The notes beneath the pieces were generated by a model that saw only the letters and a list, made by a program, of their open reading frames with translations, made no database searches and was not told where the DNA came from. From contig NZ_CP012590.1 in NCBI RefSeq assembly GCF_001278845.1, positions 806,001 through 870,000 on the forward strand: a stretch of DNA of 64,000 nt, in the 5' to 3' direction. Positions 1-12,238 of the stretch are shown piece by piece (positions within the stretch are counted from its first letter, which is position 1; each line of letters opens with the position of its first letter). This DNA comes from Actinomyces sp. oral taxon 414. GTDB lineage: Bacteria > Actinomycetota > Actinomycetes > Actinomycetales > Actinomycetaceae. Position numbers and translations under genes: made by a program.

Positions 1-2895
<2,895 letters not shown>

Positions 2896-3008
2896 CCACA
2901 CACACCACCCACACACACCACCACCCGCGTCCACTACGCAGCCCAGAACCAACCCACCCACCCCCACAACAAGGGGGGCGCGGCCCACCCACGCACCAAC
3001 CCACCACC

Positions 3009-3129
3009 GTCCCGGCGGCCACAGCGAGGCAGGGAAACGCCCGGAACCATACCGAACCCGGAAGCTAAGCCCCCCAGCGCCAATGGTACTGCCCCCACCA
3101 GGGAGCGGAAGAGTAGGACACCACCGGAA
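3009..3129 (+). rRNA. 5S ribosomal RNA
   Basis: The 5S rRNA follows the 23S gene after a CA-rich spacer of about 110 bases. The conserved core CCGAACCCGGAAGCTAAG is at 3053-3070, and the ends (CCCGGCGG and CCACCGG) pair to form helix I. Ends are assigned by that pairing and are good to a few bases. Confidence 0.92.
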
Positions 3130-3140
3130 CACCCACACAC

Positions 3141-3190
3141 CACATAACCCACGAGAACACCTACACAGGTACGTTCCCGTGGGTTATGTG
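3141..3190 (+). terminator. rRNA operon terminator hairpin
   Basis: A perfect 13-bp inverted repeat (CACATAACCCACG at 3141-3153, CGTGGGTTATGTG at 3178-3190) with a 24-base loop lies 12 bases after the 5S gene. It lacks a strong T-run. Position makes it the likely end of the rRNA transcript. Confidence 0.7.
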
Positions 3191-3446
3191 TCATACTCCC
3201 AAGAATCACCCCCACAACTCTGACGAGAAAGCTCAATCGGAAACACTCCCTCCTCCCGGTCGAACCCACAAGCCCCACGTGTCCCGTCCAGACGCTCCCG
3301 AACAACCGCTAGAGCGCTTCCCCAGTGCGGGGCGCCGGGGCACGGCTCCCCGTCCCCCGTGCAACAGACTCCCAGCACGCCCGAGACGACCCGACTCCGA
3401 ACGAAACCCGGAACGGGGTCATCCCCGATGAGTCCCGTCGATGCCC
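3191..3446. other. intergenic stretch, nothing recognised
   Basis: Between the rRNA terminator and the promoter of the sugar operon I see no supported gene, RNA or repeat. Short open frames here have no ribosome site and no recognisable product. Confidence 0.6.
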
Positions 3447-3475
3447 TTGACAGCGATCGTGCAGCGGATTACTCT
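3447..3475 (+). promoter_or_regulatory. promoter of the fructoside operon
   Basis: TTGACA at 3447-3452 and TACTCT at 3470-3475 are separated by 17 bases, close to the sigma-70 consensus. The expected start point, about 3482, touches the operator that follows. Confidence 0.7.
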
Positions 3476-3482
3476 GAACGAG

Positions 3483-3500
3483 ACCTAAATCGAATTAGGT
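3483..3500. promoter_or_regulatory. LacI-family operator at the transcription start
   Basis: The 18-bp near-palindrome ACCTAAATCGAATTAGGT has a central CG and one mismatched position in nine. This is the usual form of LacI-family operators. It covers the predicted +1 region and is followed at once by the Shine-Dalgarno AGGAGG (3501-3506). The likely ligand-responsive repressor is the LacI-type gene at 7919-8974 (inference). Confidence 0.7.
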
Positions 3501-3512
3501 AGGAGGTCAACG

Positions 3513-4898
3513 ATGACACAACTCACCCGGCGCGGGTTGCTGACTGGGGCGCTGGGGGTGGGCTCCCTCGCCCTCCTCGGCAGCCAGTGGCCGCGCCTCA
3601 CGGGGGCGGACATCCCCGGCAGGCGAGACGACTCGCTGTCGATCGCGATCCTGGGGACGAACCAGGACGCTGCGGCAAGACAGTCCCTCGTCGACGCGTT
3701 CACCGCCCGCCACCCCGACATCTCCGTCCGCCTCCAGGCCGTCCAGGGGACGGACTGGGCCGACTTCTTCGCCAAGATCCTCACCATGGTGGCCGCCGGC
3801 ACCCCGCCCGACGTGTGCGTCGTCGCCACGGAGGGGGCCCAGCTCTTCGCCGAGCGTCTGGCCGAGCCCCTGGACGAGTTCATTAAGCGCGACGCCGCCG
3901 AGGTGCAGGACTACTTCGACGACGTCCACCCCAGCCTCATTGAGGCCTTCATGTACAAGGGCTCCTTCTACCAGATGCCCATCGACTTCAACGCCGCGAA
4001 CATGTACTTCAACACCGAGGCAATGCGGCGGGCCGGCGTCTCCTACCCGGCCGCGGACTGGACCCACGAGGACTTCCTGACTATGGCGCGCCAGATGCGC
4101 CAGGCGGCGGGCCCGGGCTTCGTGCCGTTCTACTGGACCAACCGCCTGTGGGGCGGGATCGTTCCGTGGCTCTACATCAATGACACCAGCTTCCTGACCG
4201 AGAAGAAGTCCCCCGGCGGACAGTGGCTGTGGGACCGCTTCTACCCCGACCACAAGGGCGAGTACTCCGGCGGCTTCCTGTGGGAGGGCTCCAACGCCTC
4301 CGACCCGAAGGTCGCCGAGTCCTTCGAATTCGTGCGCGCCCTGGTGGAGGAGGGGCTGGGCACCAGTCCCGCCCAGGGCGGCGGCAACGAACTCGTCGGC
4401 CAGTTCTCCGGCGGCTCCATCGGAATGACCCCCGCGGGGGGCTTCTGGGTCCAGGGGCTCAGCGAGGCCGGCCTGACGCCTCAGGACTACGACGTCGCCT
4501 ACTTCCCCAAGTGGCGCACCCAGCGCCACCAGTTCGGCGCCGCCGGATACGCGATCCTCAAGACGTCCGAGCGCAAGGACGAGGCCTGGGAGTGGGTGAA
4601 GTTCTGCACGTCGCGGGAGGGGATGCAGCTGGCTTTCCCGTCCCCCAACACCACGCCCACCCGCCGTTCGATGTGCAACGAGGCCCTGTACTCGCAAAAG
4701 GGGCCCGTCCACTGGAAGGTCTTCTACGACACCCTCGACCAGCTGCCCTGCGCGCCGATCCCGGCGCCGCCGCAGCAGGCCGCCGTCGAGACCGCTCTCA
4801 TTAAAAACGTCCTGGGGGCCGTCACCGGCTCCGCCGCAACGCTCCCCGCGGCACTGGAGCGCCTGGACGAGGACCTCACCCGAGCCCTGGAGGCATGA
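3513..4898 (+). CDS. sugar ABC transporter substrate-binding protein
   Basis: This is an extracellular solute-binding protein (family 1) of 461 residues, the first gene of a four-gene operon for sugar uptake and hydrolysis. The N-terminus has a twin-arginine-like motif (TRRGLL) and a hydrophobic stretch, so Tat export is likely. There is no lipobox cysteine, which is unusual for a Gram-positive binding protein. A strong AGGAGG lies 6 bases before the ATG. Its stop overlaps the start of the first permease (ATGA). The GH32 hydrolase at the operon end suggests sucrose or fructo-oligosaccharides as substrate (inference). Confidence 0.9.
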   Translation: MTQLTRRGLLTGALGVGSLALLGSQWPRLTGADIPGRRDDSLSIAILGTNQDAAARQSLVDAFTARHPDISVRLQAVQGTDWADFFAKILTMVAAGTPPDVCVVATEGAQLFAERLAEPLDEFIKRDAAEVQDYFDDVHPSLIEAFMYKGSFYQMPIDFNAANMYFNTEAMRRAGVSYPAADWTHEDFLTMARQMRQAAGPGFVPFYWTNRLWGGIVPWLYINDTSFLTEKKSPGGQWLWDRFYPDHKGEYSGGFLWEGSNASDPKVAESFEFVRALVEEGLGTSPAQGGGNELVGQFSGGSIGMTPAGGFWVQGLSEAGLTPQDYDVAYFPKWRTQRHQFGAAGYAILKTSERKDEAWEWVKFCTSREGMQLAFPSPNTTPTRRSMCNEALYSQKGPVHWKVFYDTLDQLPCAPIPAPPQQAAVETALIKNVLGAVTGSAATLPAALERLDEDLTRALEA

Positions 4899-5770
4899 AC
4901 ATGCAGCGCAAGCTCCTCATCGGACTGTTCCTGGCCCCCACCGTCATCGGACTGGGCCTGTTCACTTTCCTGCCGATCCTGGCCTCAATCGTCCTGGCCT
5001 TCTTCTCGTGGGACATCATCACGCCCCCCAGATTCGTCGGCCTGGAGAACTTCGCCGATATCGCGGCCGATCCGACGATCCGGGTGTCATTCCTCAACAC
5101 CATCGGCTTCGTCGTCGTCGCCGTCACCCTGCAACTCGCCGTCGCCCTCGTGCTCGCGGTGCTCGTCAACACCAAAATGCCCAGGCTCCTGAAGTCCTTC
5201 TTCCGCTCGGTGCTGTTCTTCCCGCTCGTCCTGTCGGCCGCATCGGTGTCGATCATTATGGGCTACCTGTTCAACGAGAACTTCGGCCTGGTCAACCACA
5301 TCCTCAACCTGCTCGGCATGGCTGACGTCCCGTGGCTGACCTCGACGCACGGGGCGATGATCGTCGTCATCCTCGTGTACGTCTGGCAGAACTTCGGCTT
5401 CTCCTTCCTGCTGTTCCTGGGCGGCCTGTCCTCGATCCCCAAGGAGGTCTACGAGGCCGCGCAGGTCGACGGCGCCACGGGCTGGAAGCAGTTCTGGAGG
5501 ATCACATTCCCGCTGGTGAGCCCGACGACGCTGGTCGCCTCCGTCATGGCGATCATCTCGGCCCTGCAGATCTTCGACCAGCCCTACGTGCTCACCCGGG
5601 GCGGTCCCGGCGACTCCACCCGGACCGCCGTCATGGTGATTTACGAGTCCGCGTTCAAGCAGCTCGAATTCGGCAGGGCCTCGGCCATCGGGATCGTCCT
5701 GACCGTTGTCATTATGCTGGTCACGGCCATCCAGTTCCGCCTGTCCCGGCGCTTCGTCTTCTACGGCTGA
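4895..5770 (+). CDS. sugar ABC transporter permease (MalF type)
   Basis: This is an inner-membrane permease of 291 residues with six predicted helices. The EAA loop is visible as YEAAQVDGATGWKQFWRITFP in the second half; this loop contacts the ATPase. The start overlaps the binding-protein stop by ATGA, and a second ATG lies 6 bases on. It pairs with the next permease to form the channel. No ATPase gene is present, so the system probably borrows a shared MsmK-like ATPase from elsewhere (inference). Confidence 0.92.
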   Translation: MNMQRKLLIGLFLAPTVIGLGLFTFLPILASIVLAFFSWDIITPPRFVGLENFADIAADPTIRVSFLNTIGFVVVAVTLQLAVALVLAVLVNTKMPRLLKSFFRSVLFFPLVLSAASVSIIMGYLFNENFGLVNHILNLLGMADVPWLTSTHGAMIVVILVYVWQNFGFSFLLFLGGLSSIPKEVYEAAQVDGATGWKQFWRITFPLVSPTTLVASVMAIISALQIFDQPYVLTRGGPGDSTRTAVMVIYESAFKQLEFGRASAIGIVLTVVIMLVTAIQFRLSRRFVFYG

Positions 5771-5781
5771 GGAGTTACGAC

Positions 5782-6591
5782 ATGAAGAAGATCGTCACCT
5801 ACATCGTCCTCGCCCTGGCCGCCCTGATCACCCTCGCCCCGGTGATCTGGACGATCCTGTCGTCCATGCGGCCTCCCGCCGAATCCCTGTCCGTCGACGG
5901 CTCATTCATCCCCAGCAGCCTCGACTTCTCCTCCTACCCGGCGGTGTTCAAAGAGGTCGACATGTGGATGCTCACCCTCAACTCGGTGCTCGTCACCGGA
6001 ATTATCGCCGTCGGGCAGATGCTGTCCGCCTCCATGGCGGGCTACGTGTTCGCGCGGTTCGAGTTCCGCGGCAAGAACCTCCTGTTCGCCCTCATCCTGG
6101 CCACAATGATGGTCCCCATGCAGGTGACCATTGTGCCGGTGTTCATGCTCATCCGGGGCATGAATCTGGCCGACACCCTGCTCGCCCTCATTCTGCCCGC
6201 CATTCCCACGGCCTTCGGCACCTTCCTCATGCGCCAGTACTTCCTGGGCCTGCCCGCCGAGCTGGGGGAGGCGGCGGAGATCGACGGCGCCGGCCCGTGG
6301 CGGGTCTTCGCGTCCATTTACGCGCCGCTGGCGGTGCCGGGCATGGCCATTGTCGGGATCCTGGCGTTCAACTTCCACTGGAACGAGTTCTTCCGCCCGC
6401 TGATCATGACCATTAGCGAGCAGAACTTCACGCTGCCGCTGGGGCTGGTCTCCCTGCAGGGCAATATGGGCACCGGTTCGGTGGCCACCGTCCTGGCGGG
6501 CGTGGTACTTTCAATGATTCCGGCCTTCCTCGTGTTCGTCTTCGGGCAGCGGACGCTGCGCGAGGGCCTGACCGCCGGCTCGCACCGCTGA
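5782..6591 (+). CDS. sugar ABC transporter permease (MalG type)
   Basis: This is the second permease of the importer, 269 residues. It starts MKKIVTYIVLALAALITLAP after a GGAG site 11 bases downstream of the previous stop; longer upstream readings overlap the first permease and are rejected. The EAA loop (GEAAEIDGAGPWRVFASIYAP) is present near residue 180. It is followed after 13 bases by the hydrolase gene. Confidence 0.92.
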   Translation: MKKIVTYIVLALAALITLAPVIWTILSSMRPPAESLSVDGSFIPSSLDFSSYPAVFKEVDMWMLTLNSVLVTGIIAVGQMLSASMAGYVFARFEFRGKNLLFALILATMMVPMQVTIVPVFMLIRGMNLADTLLALILPAIPTAFGTFLMRQYFLGLPAELGEAAEIDGAGPWRVFASIYAPLAVPGMAIVGILAFNFHWNEFFRPLIMTISEQNFTLPLGLVSLQGNMGTGSVATVLAGVVLSMIPAFLVFVFGQRTLREGLTAGSHR

Positions 6592-6604
6592 GAGGAGCAA
6601 CATT

Positions 6605-7822
6605 ATGACCGCGCCCACCACCAGCTACCACCTGCGACCCCGCAGCGGGTGGCTCAACGACCCCAACGGCATGGCCCGCGTCGACGGCGTGTGGCACGTG
6701 TTCTTCCAGCACAACCCGCACGCCCCCGTGCACGATCGGATCGCCTGGGGCCACGCCACGAGCCGCGACCTGGCCCACTGGGAGCTCCAGCCGGTCGCCT
6801 TCTCGCCCTCACCGGGGGCGCCCGACGCCTTCGGCTGCTGGACGGGGGTGTTCGTCCCGGGTCACGACAGGCCCGCCGTCGTCTACTCGGGCATCGCCGA
6901 CGACTCGCGCCAGTCGACGATCTGCCTGAGGTGGGGCAGTGCGGATCTGCGCGACTGGGGAGCGCCGATCGTCGTCGGGCGCACGCCCCGGCAGGATGGC
7001 ATCGCCGTTATGCGCGACCCCTTCGTCTTCGAGCACGACGGGCGCCGGTTGGCCGTCCTCGGGGTCGGCCTGGCCGACGGCGCGCCCGCCATCGCCCTGT
7101 TCGACCGCAGCGACGAGCTCTCCTGGCGCTACGAGGGGATCCTCCTCGCCGACGACCCGGTCCTCGCGGCGGTCGGCCGAGCCGACGTCTGGGAGTGCCC
7201 CCAGCTGTTCCCCCTCGACGGGCGCTGGGTGCTCATCGTGTCCCTGTACGACAGGGGGGTGCTCGGCGACGTCGTCGCAGCCGTGGGCGACCTCGTCGAC
7301 GAGGGCGGATCGCTGCGCTTCGTCGCCCGGAGCGCCCACGCGGTGGACGAGGGCCCGGACTTCTACTCTCCCCAGGTCGTGGCCGCCACCGGACAGGCGC
7401 CGCTCCTCATGGGTTGGATCCGCCAGGACGGCCAGGACCCCCGGGTCCGCGACCACGCCGGCTGCCTCAGCCTGCCGCGCCGTCTGCGGCTGGTCGACGG
7501 CCTGGTGACCGGCGAGGTCGACCCGGGCGCCGCCTCCGCCCTGACGCCGGGGCCCGCCCGTCCGCTGCCGGCCGGGCGCACGAGCCTGGCCGACCGGCGC
7601 TGGGCGCTCGACGTCATCGGCCAGGGCGTCCGGCTCGATCACCCGGACCTGGGGGAGCACGATGTCGCCCCCGGCGACCAGGTCTGGGTCGACGGCTCGG
7701 TGCTCGAGCTCTACCGGGCCTCGGGCGTGCCCGCGACCTGGCGCCACGACGAGCCGTGGACGCTGCTGGTCCCGGCCGACGGCGCGGTCGAGGTCCGGGA
7801 GGTCGCCCCCCGGGTCCCCTGA
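6605..7822 (+). CDS. GH32 beta-fructosidase (sucrose or fructo-oligosaccharide hydrolase)
   Basis: This is a glycoside hydrolase family 32 enzyme of 405 residues that would cleave beta-fructosides in the cytoplasm, since no signal peptide is seen. The three catalytic motifs are intact: WLNDPNG near residue 16 (nucleophile Asp), MRDPF near residue 137 (transition-state Asp), and WECPQLF near residue 196 (acid/base Glu). FFQHNP and AWGHATSRDLAHWE also fit the family. It is shorter than usual for the family (often 450-500) because the C-terminal sandwich domain is reduced. It starts 13 bases after the permease and shares the operon; the imported sugar is presumably its substrate. Confidence 0.93.
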   Translation: MTAPTTSYHLRPRSGWLNDPNGMARVDGVWHVFFQHNPHAPVHDRIAWGHATSRDLAHWELQPVAFSPSPGAPDAFGCWTGVFVPGHDRPAVVYSGIADDSRQSTICLRWGSADLRDWGAPIVVGRTPRQDGIAVMRDPFVFEHDGRRLAVLGVGLADGAPAIALFDRSDELSWRYEGILLADDPVLAAVGRADVWECPQLFPLDGRWVLIVSLYDRGVLGDVVAAVGDLVDEGGSLRFVARSAHAVDEGPDFYSPQVVAATGQAPLLMGWIRQDGQDPRVRDHAGCLSLPRRLRLVDGLVTGEVDPGAASALTPGPARPLPAGRTSLADRRWALDVIGQGVRLDHPDLGEHDVAPGDQVWVDGSVLELYRASGVPATWRHDEPWTLLVPADGAVEVREVAPRVP

Positions 7823-7896
7823 GGGCCCGGCGGAGGGATCCCCTGAGGGCCCGCGGGGCGGCGGGCGCCGGGACCGGGCGACCTGGGACCGGGCGA

Positions 7897-7940
7897 CTCG
7901 ACGGCGCGGCAGCGCGCATTAGCGCGGCCGCGCCGTCGAG
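7897..7940. terminator. bidirectional terminator between hydrolase and LacI gene
   Basis: A perfect 14-bp inverted repeat (CTCGACGGCGCGGC at 7897-7910, GCCGCGCCGTCGAG at 7927-7940) lies between convergent genes. Its right half overlaps the last codons of the lacI-type gene. It has no T-run, as is common in very GC-rich genomes. Confidence 0.65.
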
Positions 7941-8974
7941 CCGCGCACGACCAGGGGGCAGGACAGGACCCGCCGGGACGGGTCGGGCCGCTCCCCCCGG
8001 GCGGCGGCCAGCGCCAGCTCGACCGCCGTCTGCCCCATGAGGGCGTGCGGCAGGGCCACGGTGGTCAGCGGGGGGACCAGGCTCTCCGCCAGGGCCTCCT
8101 GATCGTCGAAGCCGATGATCGACAGGTCCTCGGGGACGGACACCCCGAGCCGGGCGGCGGCCAGCAGGGCCCCCGCGGCCACCCTGTCGCACACGGCGAA
8201 TAGCGCCGTCGGCCGCCGGGAGGGCGGGGCGTCCAGGACTTCCATGGCCGCCGCGTGACCGTCGGCGATCGACCAGCCGCGGCCCGCGTGCCGGGCCTCG
8301 ATGCCCGCCTCCTCGGCGGCGGCGCGGAACGCCCGCCGGCGGATGGGCCCCGACACATTGCCGGAGTCGGCCTGCGCCGACCCGGGGCGGTAGTGGCCGC
8401 ACAGCATGGCGACGCGGCGGTGCCCCAGATCGGCGAGGTGGTGCAGGGCGGCGACGGCCCCGCCCGCGTCGTCAGGACTGACCGAGGGCGGGCCCGGCCG
8501 ACGCGTCACGCAATTGGCCAGCACCACGGGGACGCGGGCGGCGGGCGGCTCGTCCAGCTGCGTGAAGCCCATGGTGGCGTAGATAATGGCGTCGACCCGG
8601 CGGTCCTCCAGGGCGGCGACGGCCTCGGCGGCGCGCTCGGTGCGGTGGCCGAGGTCCATCATGAGCAGGACGTGATCGGCGGCGTCGGCGGCCTCGGTGG
8701 CGGCGGCCAGGAGCCTGCCGCCGAAGGGCGAGGAGGCGAAGGCGTCGGTGACCAGGCCGATGGAGCTGGTGGAGTCGCGCCGCAGGCTCCGGGCGACGCG
8801 GTTGGGCCGGTAGCCCAGCTCCTGCGCGGCCCTGAGGACCCGGTCCCGGGTGGCGGGCGAGATGTTCCCGGCGTCGCGCCCGTTGAGCACGAAGGAGACG
8901 GCCGTCGCGGAAACTCCGGCCGCGGCGGCGACGTCGGCGGCGCGCACGCGCGCCCTCCCCTTCGAGCCCGTCAC
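7919..8974 (-). CDS. LacI-family transcriptional regulator
   Basis: This is a 351-residue regulator with an N-terminal helix-turn-helix (VRAADVAAAAGVSATAVSFVLNG, about residues 9-31), the hinge-region LGYRPN, and a periplasmic-binding-protein-like sensor domain. It converges on the fructoside operon and is the best candidate for binding the operator at 3483-3500. The predicted mode is repression relieved by the sugar or its product (inference from the family). No operator copy is evident before its own start. Confidence 0.92.
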   Translation of the reverse strand: MTGSKGRARVRAADVAAAAGVSATAVSFVLNGRDAGNISPATRDRVLRAAQELGYRPNRVARSLRRDSTSSIGLVTDAFASSPFGGRLLAAATEAADAADHVLLMMDLGHRTERAAEAVAALEDRRVDAIIYATMGFTQLDEPPAARVPVVLANCVTRRPGPPSVSPDDAGGAVAALHHLADLGHRRVAMLCGHYRPGSAQADSGNVSGPIRRRAFRAAAEEAGIEARHAGRGWSIADGHAAAMEVLDAPPSRRPTALFAVCDRVAAGALLAAARLGVSVPEDLSIIGFDDQEALAESLVPPLTTVALPHALMGQTAVELALAAARGERPDPSRRVLSCPLVVRGSTARPR

Positions 8975-9111
8975 GGCCCCATGTCACCAGCCCGCTCCGC
9001 GCCGTGTCAATCCGGCGGCGCCGGTCCGGCGGGCGGGGACGTGCCGAGGACCACGCGGGGCCCCGGGTCTTTCGCCCCCTGCGGAGGCGGCCGGTCGGCC
9101 ACCATTGACCC

Positions 9112-10485
9112 GTGAGTGATTCCACAGTTCCCCATGACCCGACACGGCCCGAGCTCGACGCGGATCGCCTCATGCTTCAGTCCGCCGTCGTCCTGCGCCT
9201 GGGCTGTCTCATGCTCGCAGCCGGGGCGGGCTCCTACCGGGTGAAGTCCTCCATGGCGCGGGCCGCCTCCGCCGTCGGCCTCGACCGCCACGAGGCCACC
9301 GTCACCATGACCGAGATCGTGACCTCCTCCTACGTGGGGAACCGGTTCCGCACCGAGACGGCGGAGGTGCGCGGGGTCGGCGTCAATGTCGCGCGCCTGG
9401 AGGCCCTGCGCCGCATCGTCCACGACCTGCGTGCCCACGAGACCGTGGAACACCTCCAGACCAAGCTCGACGAGGTGGAGCGCATGAGGGGGCTCTACGG
9501 GCCCCTGCTCAATGCGGCCGCCTCCGGCGTCGCCTGCGCGGGATTCTGCTTCCTGAACCGGGGCGGCTGGGTGGAGTGCCTGGCGGTGCTCGTCGCGGCC
9601 TTCATCGGGCAGGCGGTGCGCAGGCAGATGCTTGTGCGGCGCTACCAGCACTTCTTCACCTGGCTGGTGTGCGGCGTGGCCGCCTCGGGCGTCTACATGA
9701 GCATCGTGAGCCTGCTCGAGGCCACGGGCGCGGTCGGCGGCAACCACGAAGGCGGGGTCATCTCGGCGATCCTGTTCCTGATCCCCGGGTTCCCCATGGT
9801 CACCGCCATGCTCGACCTGATGCGCCAGGACTTCTCCAGCGCCCTGTCGCGGGCGGCCTACGTGCTCATGGTCATGGCCGCGGCGGGCGTGGCCGTGTGG
9901 ACCGTGACCTTCCTGTTCAACTGGCAGGTCGAGGCGACCGACACCTCCGTCCCCACGGGCTGGGTCCTGCACGTCCTGCGCTGCTTGTGCTCCTTCGTCG
10001 CCGCCTACGGCTTCGCCATGCTCTTCAACGCCGGCGCGAAGGCGTCGACGCTGGCCGCCGTCGTGGGCGCGCTGGCCAACACCGGGCGCCTGGTCCTCAT
10101 CGACGAGTTCCACGTGCCCTGGCAGCTCGCCGTGGGCCTGGCCGCCGTGACCATCGGCGTGCTCGCGCAGCTGTTCGTCTCGCGCGCCTCGCTGTCGCGC
10201 GTGGCCCTGTCGGTGCCCGCCGTCGTCATTATGATCCCCGGCGTGCCCTTCTACCGGGCGATCTCCGCCCTCAACAACCGGGCCGTGGACGCCAATGTCG
10301 CCGTCGGGCAGGCCGCCGCCAACCTGGCCGAGGTCTTCTTCGTCATCACCGCCATCGGGGTCGGCCTGGCCATGGCCCGGATCCTCACCGACCACAACTG
10401 GCGCCACGACGTGTCCACCTCCGGCCACATCGTCCTGCCCGAGTCGCACGGCAGCGCCTCGGAGCCCCGCAGGCTCCGGGGCTGA
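9112..10485 (+). CDS. threonine/serine exporter family protein (ThrE-like)
   Basis: This is a membrane protein of 457 residues in the ThrE family. The N-terminal ThrE domain (residues about 25-280) has the characteristic GAGSYRVKSSM and VTMTEIVTSSYV segments, followed by the smaller second ThrE domain. About ten hydrophobic helices are visible. It probably exports threonine or serine (family inference). The GTG start used here has no close Shine-Dalgarno; an alternative is the ATG at 9172 (MLQSAVV). It converges with the next gene. Confidence 0.88.
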   Translation: MSDSTVPHDPTRPELDADRLMLQSAVVLRLGCLMLAAGAGSYRVKSSMARAASAVGLDRHEATVTMTEIVTSSYVGNRFRTETAEVRGVGVNVARLEALRRIVHDLRAHETVEHLQTKLDEVERMRGLYGPLLNAAASGVACAGFCFLNRGGWVECLAVLVAAFIGQAVRRQMLVRRYQHFFTWLVCGVAASGVYMSIVSLLEATGAVGGNHEGGVISAILFLIPGFPMVTAMLDLMRQDFSSALSRAAYVLMVMAAAGVAVWTVTFLFNWQVEATDTSVPTGWVLHVLRCLCSFVAAYGFAMLFNAGAKASTLAAVVGALANTGRLVLIDEFHVPWQLAVGLAAVTIGVLAQLFVSRASLSRVALSVPAVVIMIPGVPFYRAISALNNRAVDANVAVGQAAANLAEVFFVITAIGVGLAMARILTDHNWRHDVSTSGHIVLPESHGSASEPRRLRG

Positions 10486-10510
10486 CGGGCGGCGTCGCCG
10501 GGGTCGCCGC

Positions 10511-10536
10511 GCCGTCGGTCCGCGCCGTCGGTCCGC
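10511..10536. repeat. tandem 13-bp repeat, two copies
   Basis: GCCGTCGGTCCGC occurs twice back to back in the 58-base gap between two convergent genes. It may be replication slippage or form part of a terminator; no function is shown. Confidence 0.6.
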
Positions 10537-10543
10537 GCCGCCC

Positions 10544-12238
10544 TCACAGGCCGCCGAGGAACTGGGCGAAGAAGATCTTGGCGATCATGGCCACCGGGTA
10601 GACCATGGCGTAGCCCAGCGCGACGCGCGGATCGGAGCCGGTGCGCTCATTGGCGAAGGCGAGGACGGCCGGCTGGGTCTGGACGCCGCCGACGAGGCCG
10701 GACAGGCGCGTGCCGCCCATTCCGACGATCCAGCGCATGGAGGCGTAGGTGCCCAGTCCCACCACGGTGGTGATGACGAATCCGGTCACCAGGATCCTCC
10801 ACCAGTCGCCCCCGGCGAAGGCGTCGGCGATCTGCCCGCCCGCCTTCGTGCCCGCCTGGGCGAGGAAGACGAGCAGGCCGAACTCGCCCAGGACGGCGGT
10901 GGCCGTGAAGGGCAGCGCCGTGACGAAGCCCTTGATCCGCCCGATCTTGCCGAAGACGAGGCCCACCAGGAGTGTGCCTGCCGCCGAGCCGATGGAGAAG
11001 GTCGCCCCGGTGGGGGTGAGGAACTTCCACTCGCCGATGACAATGCCCAGGGCCATGCCCACGCCCAGGGCGATCGGGTTGATGGAGGACAGGCCCCGGG
11101 CCGAGTCGCCGAAGAACTTGGAGATCTCCGCCATGCGCCCGGTCGGGGCGACGACGCGCACGCGGTCGCCCTCCTGGAGGACCAGGTCGGGCGTGCCCAC
11201 CATGTCGACGTCGCCGCGCCGCACGCGCGAGATCGTCGCCCCGAACTTGGCGTCCACGCCGAGCTCGGCGACGGTGCGCCCGGCGAGCTTGGGGTCGGAG
11301 ACGGTGATGCGGCGGAAGTCGAGGTAGCGGCGGTCCTCCAGGAGGGAGTGGGAGGAGCCGTGGCCGAGGGCCTCGATGACCTGCTTGACGGCCTCCTGGG
11401 TGCCCACGACGGTCACCAGGTCGTCCCGGTTGATCCGGTCCTCGTTGCGCGGGCGCGTGATCGGCCCGGTCTCGCCCCGGCGCAGACGGGAGAACTTCAG
11501 CTCGCCGGAGATGCGCTCGGCGATGTCGCCGATCATGGGGGAGTCCTTGCGCTCGACCCGGATCGTGCGGTTGATGAGCGGGGAGGGCGCGTCCTTGTCC
11601 GCGCGGCGGTAGCGCAGGGCCATGAGGCAGAAGAACAGCATCCCGGTGACGCCGTAGAGGTAGGCCACCGCGTAGCCGACGGTGGCGATGGCGGACCCTT
11701 CCTCGTTGCCGGCCAGCACCGCCGCGTTGCCGGCGGCGGCCAGCGACGGCGTGTTCGTGGTGGCCCCCGCGAAGGTCCCCGCGATGAGGGCCGGGTCCAT
11801 TCCCAGGGCGCGGCCCACGCCCACGCCCGCCCCGGCCGCCGCGAGGAAGATCAGGAGCATGAGGGCCAGGGGCCCGCCGGCGGTGCGGATGACGTGGAAG
11901 AAATTGGGGCCCGACTGGACTCCGATGGCGAAGGTGAAGATGGCCAGTCCGAGGGTGCCCAGGGGCGCGGGCACATCGACGGCCACGCCCTCCGAGGCCC
12001 CCCACGCGGCGAGCGCGATCCCGGCGAAGAGCACGGCGGCGGCGCCCAGGCTCACCCCCTTGACCTTGACGTGGCCCACGCCCATGCCCAATCCGATGAG
12101 GAGGAACAGGACGAGAACGGGGTTCTGGGAGAAATGGTGCAGGAGTCCGGTGACCACGGTGGCGCGCCAGCCTTTCCTTCGCTGCTCCGCTGTGCGCAGC
12201 GACGTCTGTGTCGGGGGAACTGGGGAGGATTGTGCCAT
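10544..12238 (-). CDS. AspT/YidE-type transporter with RCK_C domains
   Basis: This is a 564-residue membrane protein of the aspartate:alanine exchanger superfamily. Two blocks of membrane helices (about residues 30-185 and 385-564) flank a cytoplasmic part with two TrkA-C-like domains. The internal symmetry (FAIGVQSGPNFF versus the later GGVQTQPAVLAFA) is typical of the YidE/YbjL duplication. Substrate unknown. The start is preceded by a weak GGAAG. It is divergent from ilvB. Confidence 0.87.
   Translation of the reverse strand: MAQSSPVPPTQTSLRTAEQRRKGWRATVVTGLLHHFSQNPVLVLFLLIGLGMGVGHVKVKGVSLGAAAVLFAGIALAAWGASEGVAVDVPAPLGTLGLAIFTFAIGVQSGPNFFHVIRTAGGPLALMLLIFLAAAGAGVGVGRALGMDPALIAGTFAGATTNTPSLAAAGNAAVLAGNEEGSAIATVGYAVAYLYGVTGMLFFCLMALRYRRADKDAPSPLINRTIRVERKDSPMIGDIAERISGELKFSRLRRGETGPITRPRNEDRINRDDLVTVVGTQEAVKQVIEALGHGSSHSLLEDRRYLDFRRITVSDPKLAGRTVAELGVDAKFGATISRVRRGDVDMVGTPDLVLQEGDRVRVVAPTGRMAEISKFFGDSARGLSSINPIALGVGMALGIVIGEWKFLTPTGATFSIGSAAGTLLVGLVFGKIGRIKGFVTALPFTATAVLGEFGLLVFLAQAGTKAGGQIADAFAGGDWWRILVTGFVITTVVGLGTYASMRWIVGMGGTRLSGLVGGVQTQPAVLAFANERTGSDPRVALGYAMVYPVAMIAKIFFAQFLGGL

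Noticed and set aside
3507..4712. 401-codon antisense frame opposite the binding protein
   Set aside because: High-GC shadow of the third codon position; no ribosome site or recognisable domain. The same applies to long antisense frames at 9007-10449, 10295-12385, 12441-14510, 14155-15957, 22111-23535, 40338-41591, 45107-48103 and 60623-63004.
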